A DNA stretch of 6,393 nucleotides from CAVVWJ01 sp964475685 (GTDB lineage: Bacteria > Gemmatimonadota > Gemmatimonadetes > Gemmatimonadales > GWC2-71-9): positions 1-6,393 of the forward strand of contig CAYYXP010000070.1 in assembly GCA_964475685.1 (NCBI GenBank), given 5' to 3'. Both the position numbers and the translations under genes were made by a program. Below the pieces are notes generated by a model. The model ran no database searches. It saw only the letters and a program-made list of their open reading frames with translations, and was not told the origin of the DNA. This document shows positions 6,228-6,393 of the stretch, one piece after another. The stretch's first letter is position 1. Each line of letters opens with the position of its first letter.

Positions 6228-6393
6228 CCATTCCGAACCGCAATTTCAATTACCCGACGGCCATCAAGTTCGGCGCGGGGCGCATCCGGGAGCTGGCCGA
6301 CCACTGCCGGGCGAACGGCATCCTGCGGCCGCTCTTCGTCACCGATCCGGGCCTCGCGGCGATGCCGATGGTCAGGAGGATCGTCGACGACGT
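6224..6393 (+). CDS. Iron-containing alcohol dehydrogenase (N-terminal fragment, 3' cut by window)
   Basis: ATG 6224 overlaps the ALDH stop as ATGA, and the frame stays open to the window end, giving 56 residues of a protein usually near 380. The visible start contains FNYPTAIKFGAGRIRELA followed by RPLFVTDPGLAAMPMV. This is the characteristic N-terminus of group III Fe-dependent alcohol dehydrogenases: the YPT.I.FG.G strand, then the P.(L/F)VTD.G strand of the NAD-binding domain. The metal-binding histidines lie beyond the window, so activity cannot be confirmed. The enzyme would interconvert an alcohol and an aldehyde with NAD(H). Coupled directly to an ALDH, it probably supplies that enzyme's aldehyde. 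No clear Shine-Dalgarno is visible; translational coupling to ALDH is likely. Confidence 0.88.
   Translation, partial: MTIPNRNFNYPTAIKFGAGRIRELADHCRANGILRPLFVTDPGLAAMPMVRRIVDD

Overview
The window is GC-rich, gene-dense DNA with every recognisable gene on the + strand. It looks like a chromosomal stretch from a high-GC Gram-negative bacterium. A protein with a TonB-type membrane anchor implies an inner membrane facing a periplasm. The catabolic genes on the right resemble those common in Proteobacteria. The exact taxon cannot be read from the sequence; an uncultured lineage is possible.

Layout: (1) Bases 2-619 hold the 3' end of a Mur-ligase-type gene resembling the C-terminal part of cyanophycin synthetase. 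(2) It overlaps by GTGA the start of a 284-residue envelope protein (616-1470). That protein has a TonB-like SxxxH membrane anchor, a long proline-rich spacer and a C-terminal carboxypeptidase-regulatory-like beta-sandwich. (3) An 83-base gap (1471-1553) is the only real intergenic space. It holds a weak -10-like box and a tiny ORF whose stop overlaps the next start. (4) From 1554 to the right edge, six genes are packed with gaps of 15 bases or less or with 4-base overlaps: an alpha/beta hydrolase, a DUF4031-like small protein, an N-formylglutamate-amidohydrolase-family protein, a glutamine-synthetase-like ligase, an aldehyde dehydrogenase, and the start of an iron-containing alcohol dehydrogenase cut by the window end.

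The last four genes make biochemical sense together. A glutamine-synthetase-like enzyme without the adenylylation motif probably attaches glutamate to an amine. An alcohol dehydrogenase and an aldehyde dehydrogenase could then oxidise the protected amino alcohol, and the amidohydrolase could release glutamate and the amino acid. This parallels gamma-glutamylation routes known for putrescine (Puu), isopropylamine (Ipu) and ethanolamine (Streptomyces GlnA4). Here, however, an N-formylglutamate-amidohydrolase fold would replace the usual glutamine-amidotransferase-type hydrolase. The substrate and the pathway itself are inferred. No RNA genes, CRISPR arrays or mobile elements were seen.
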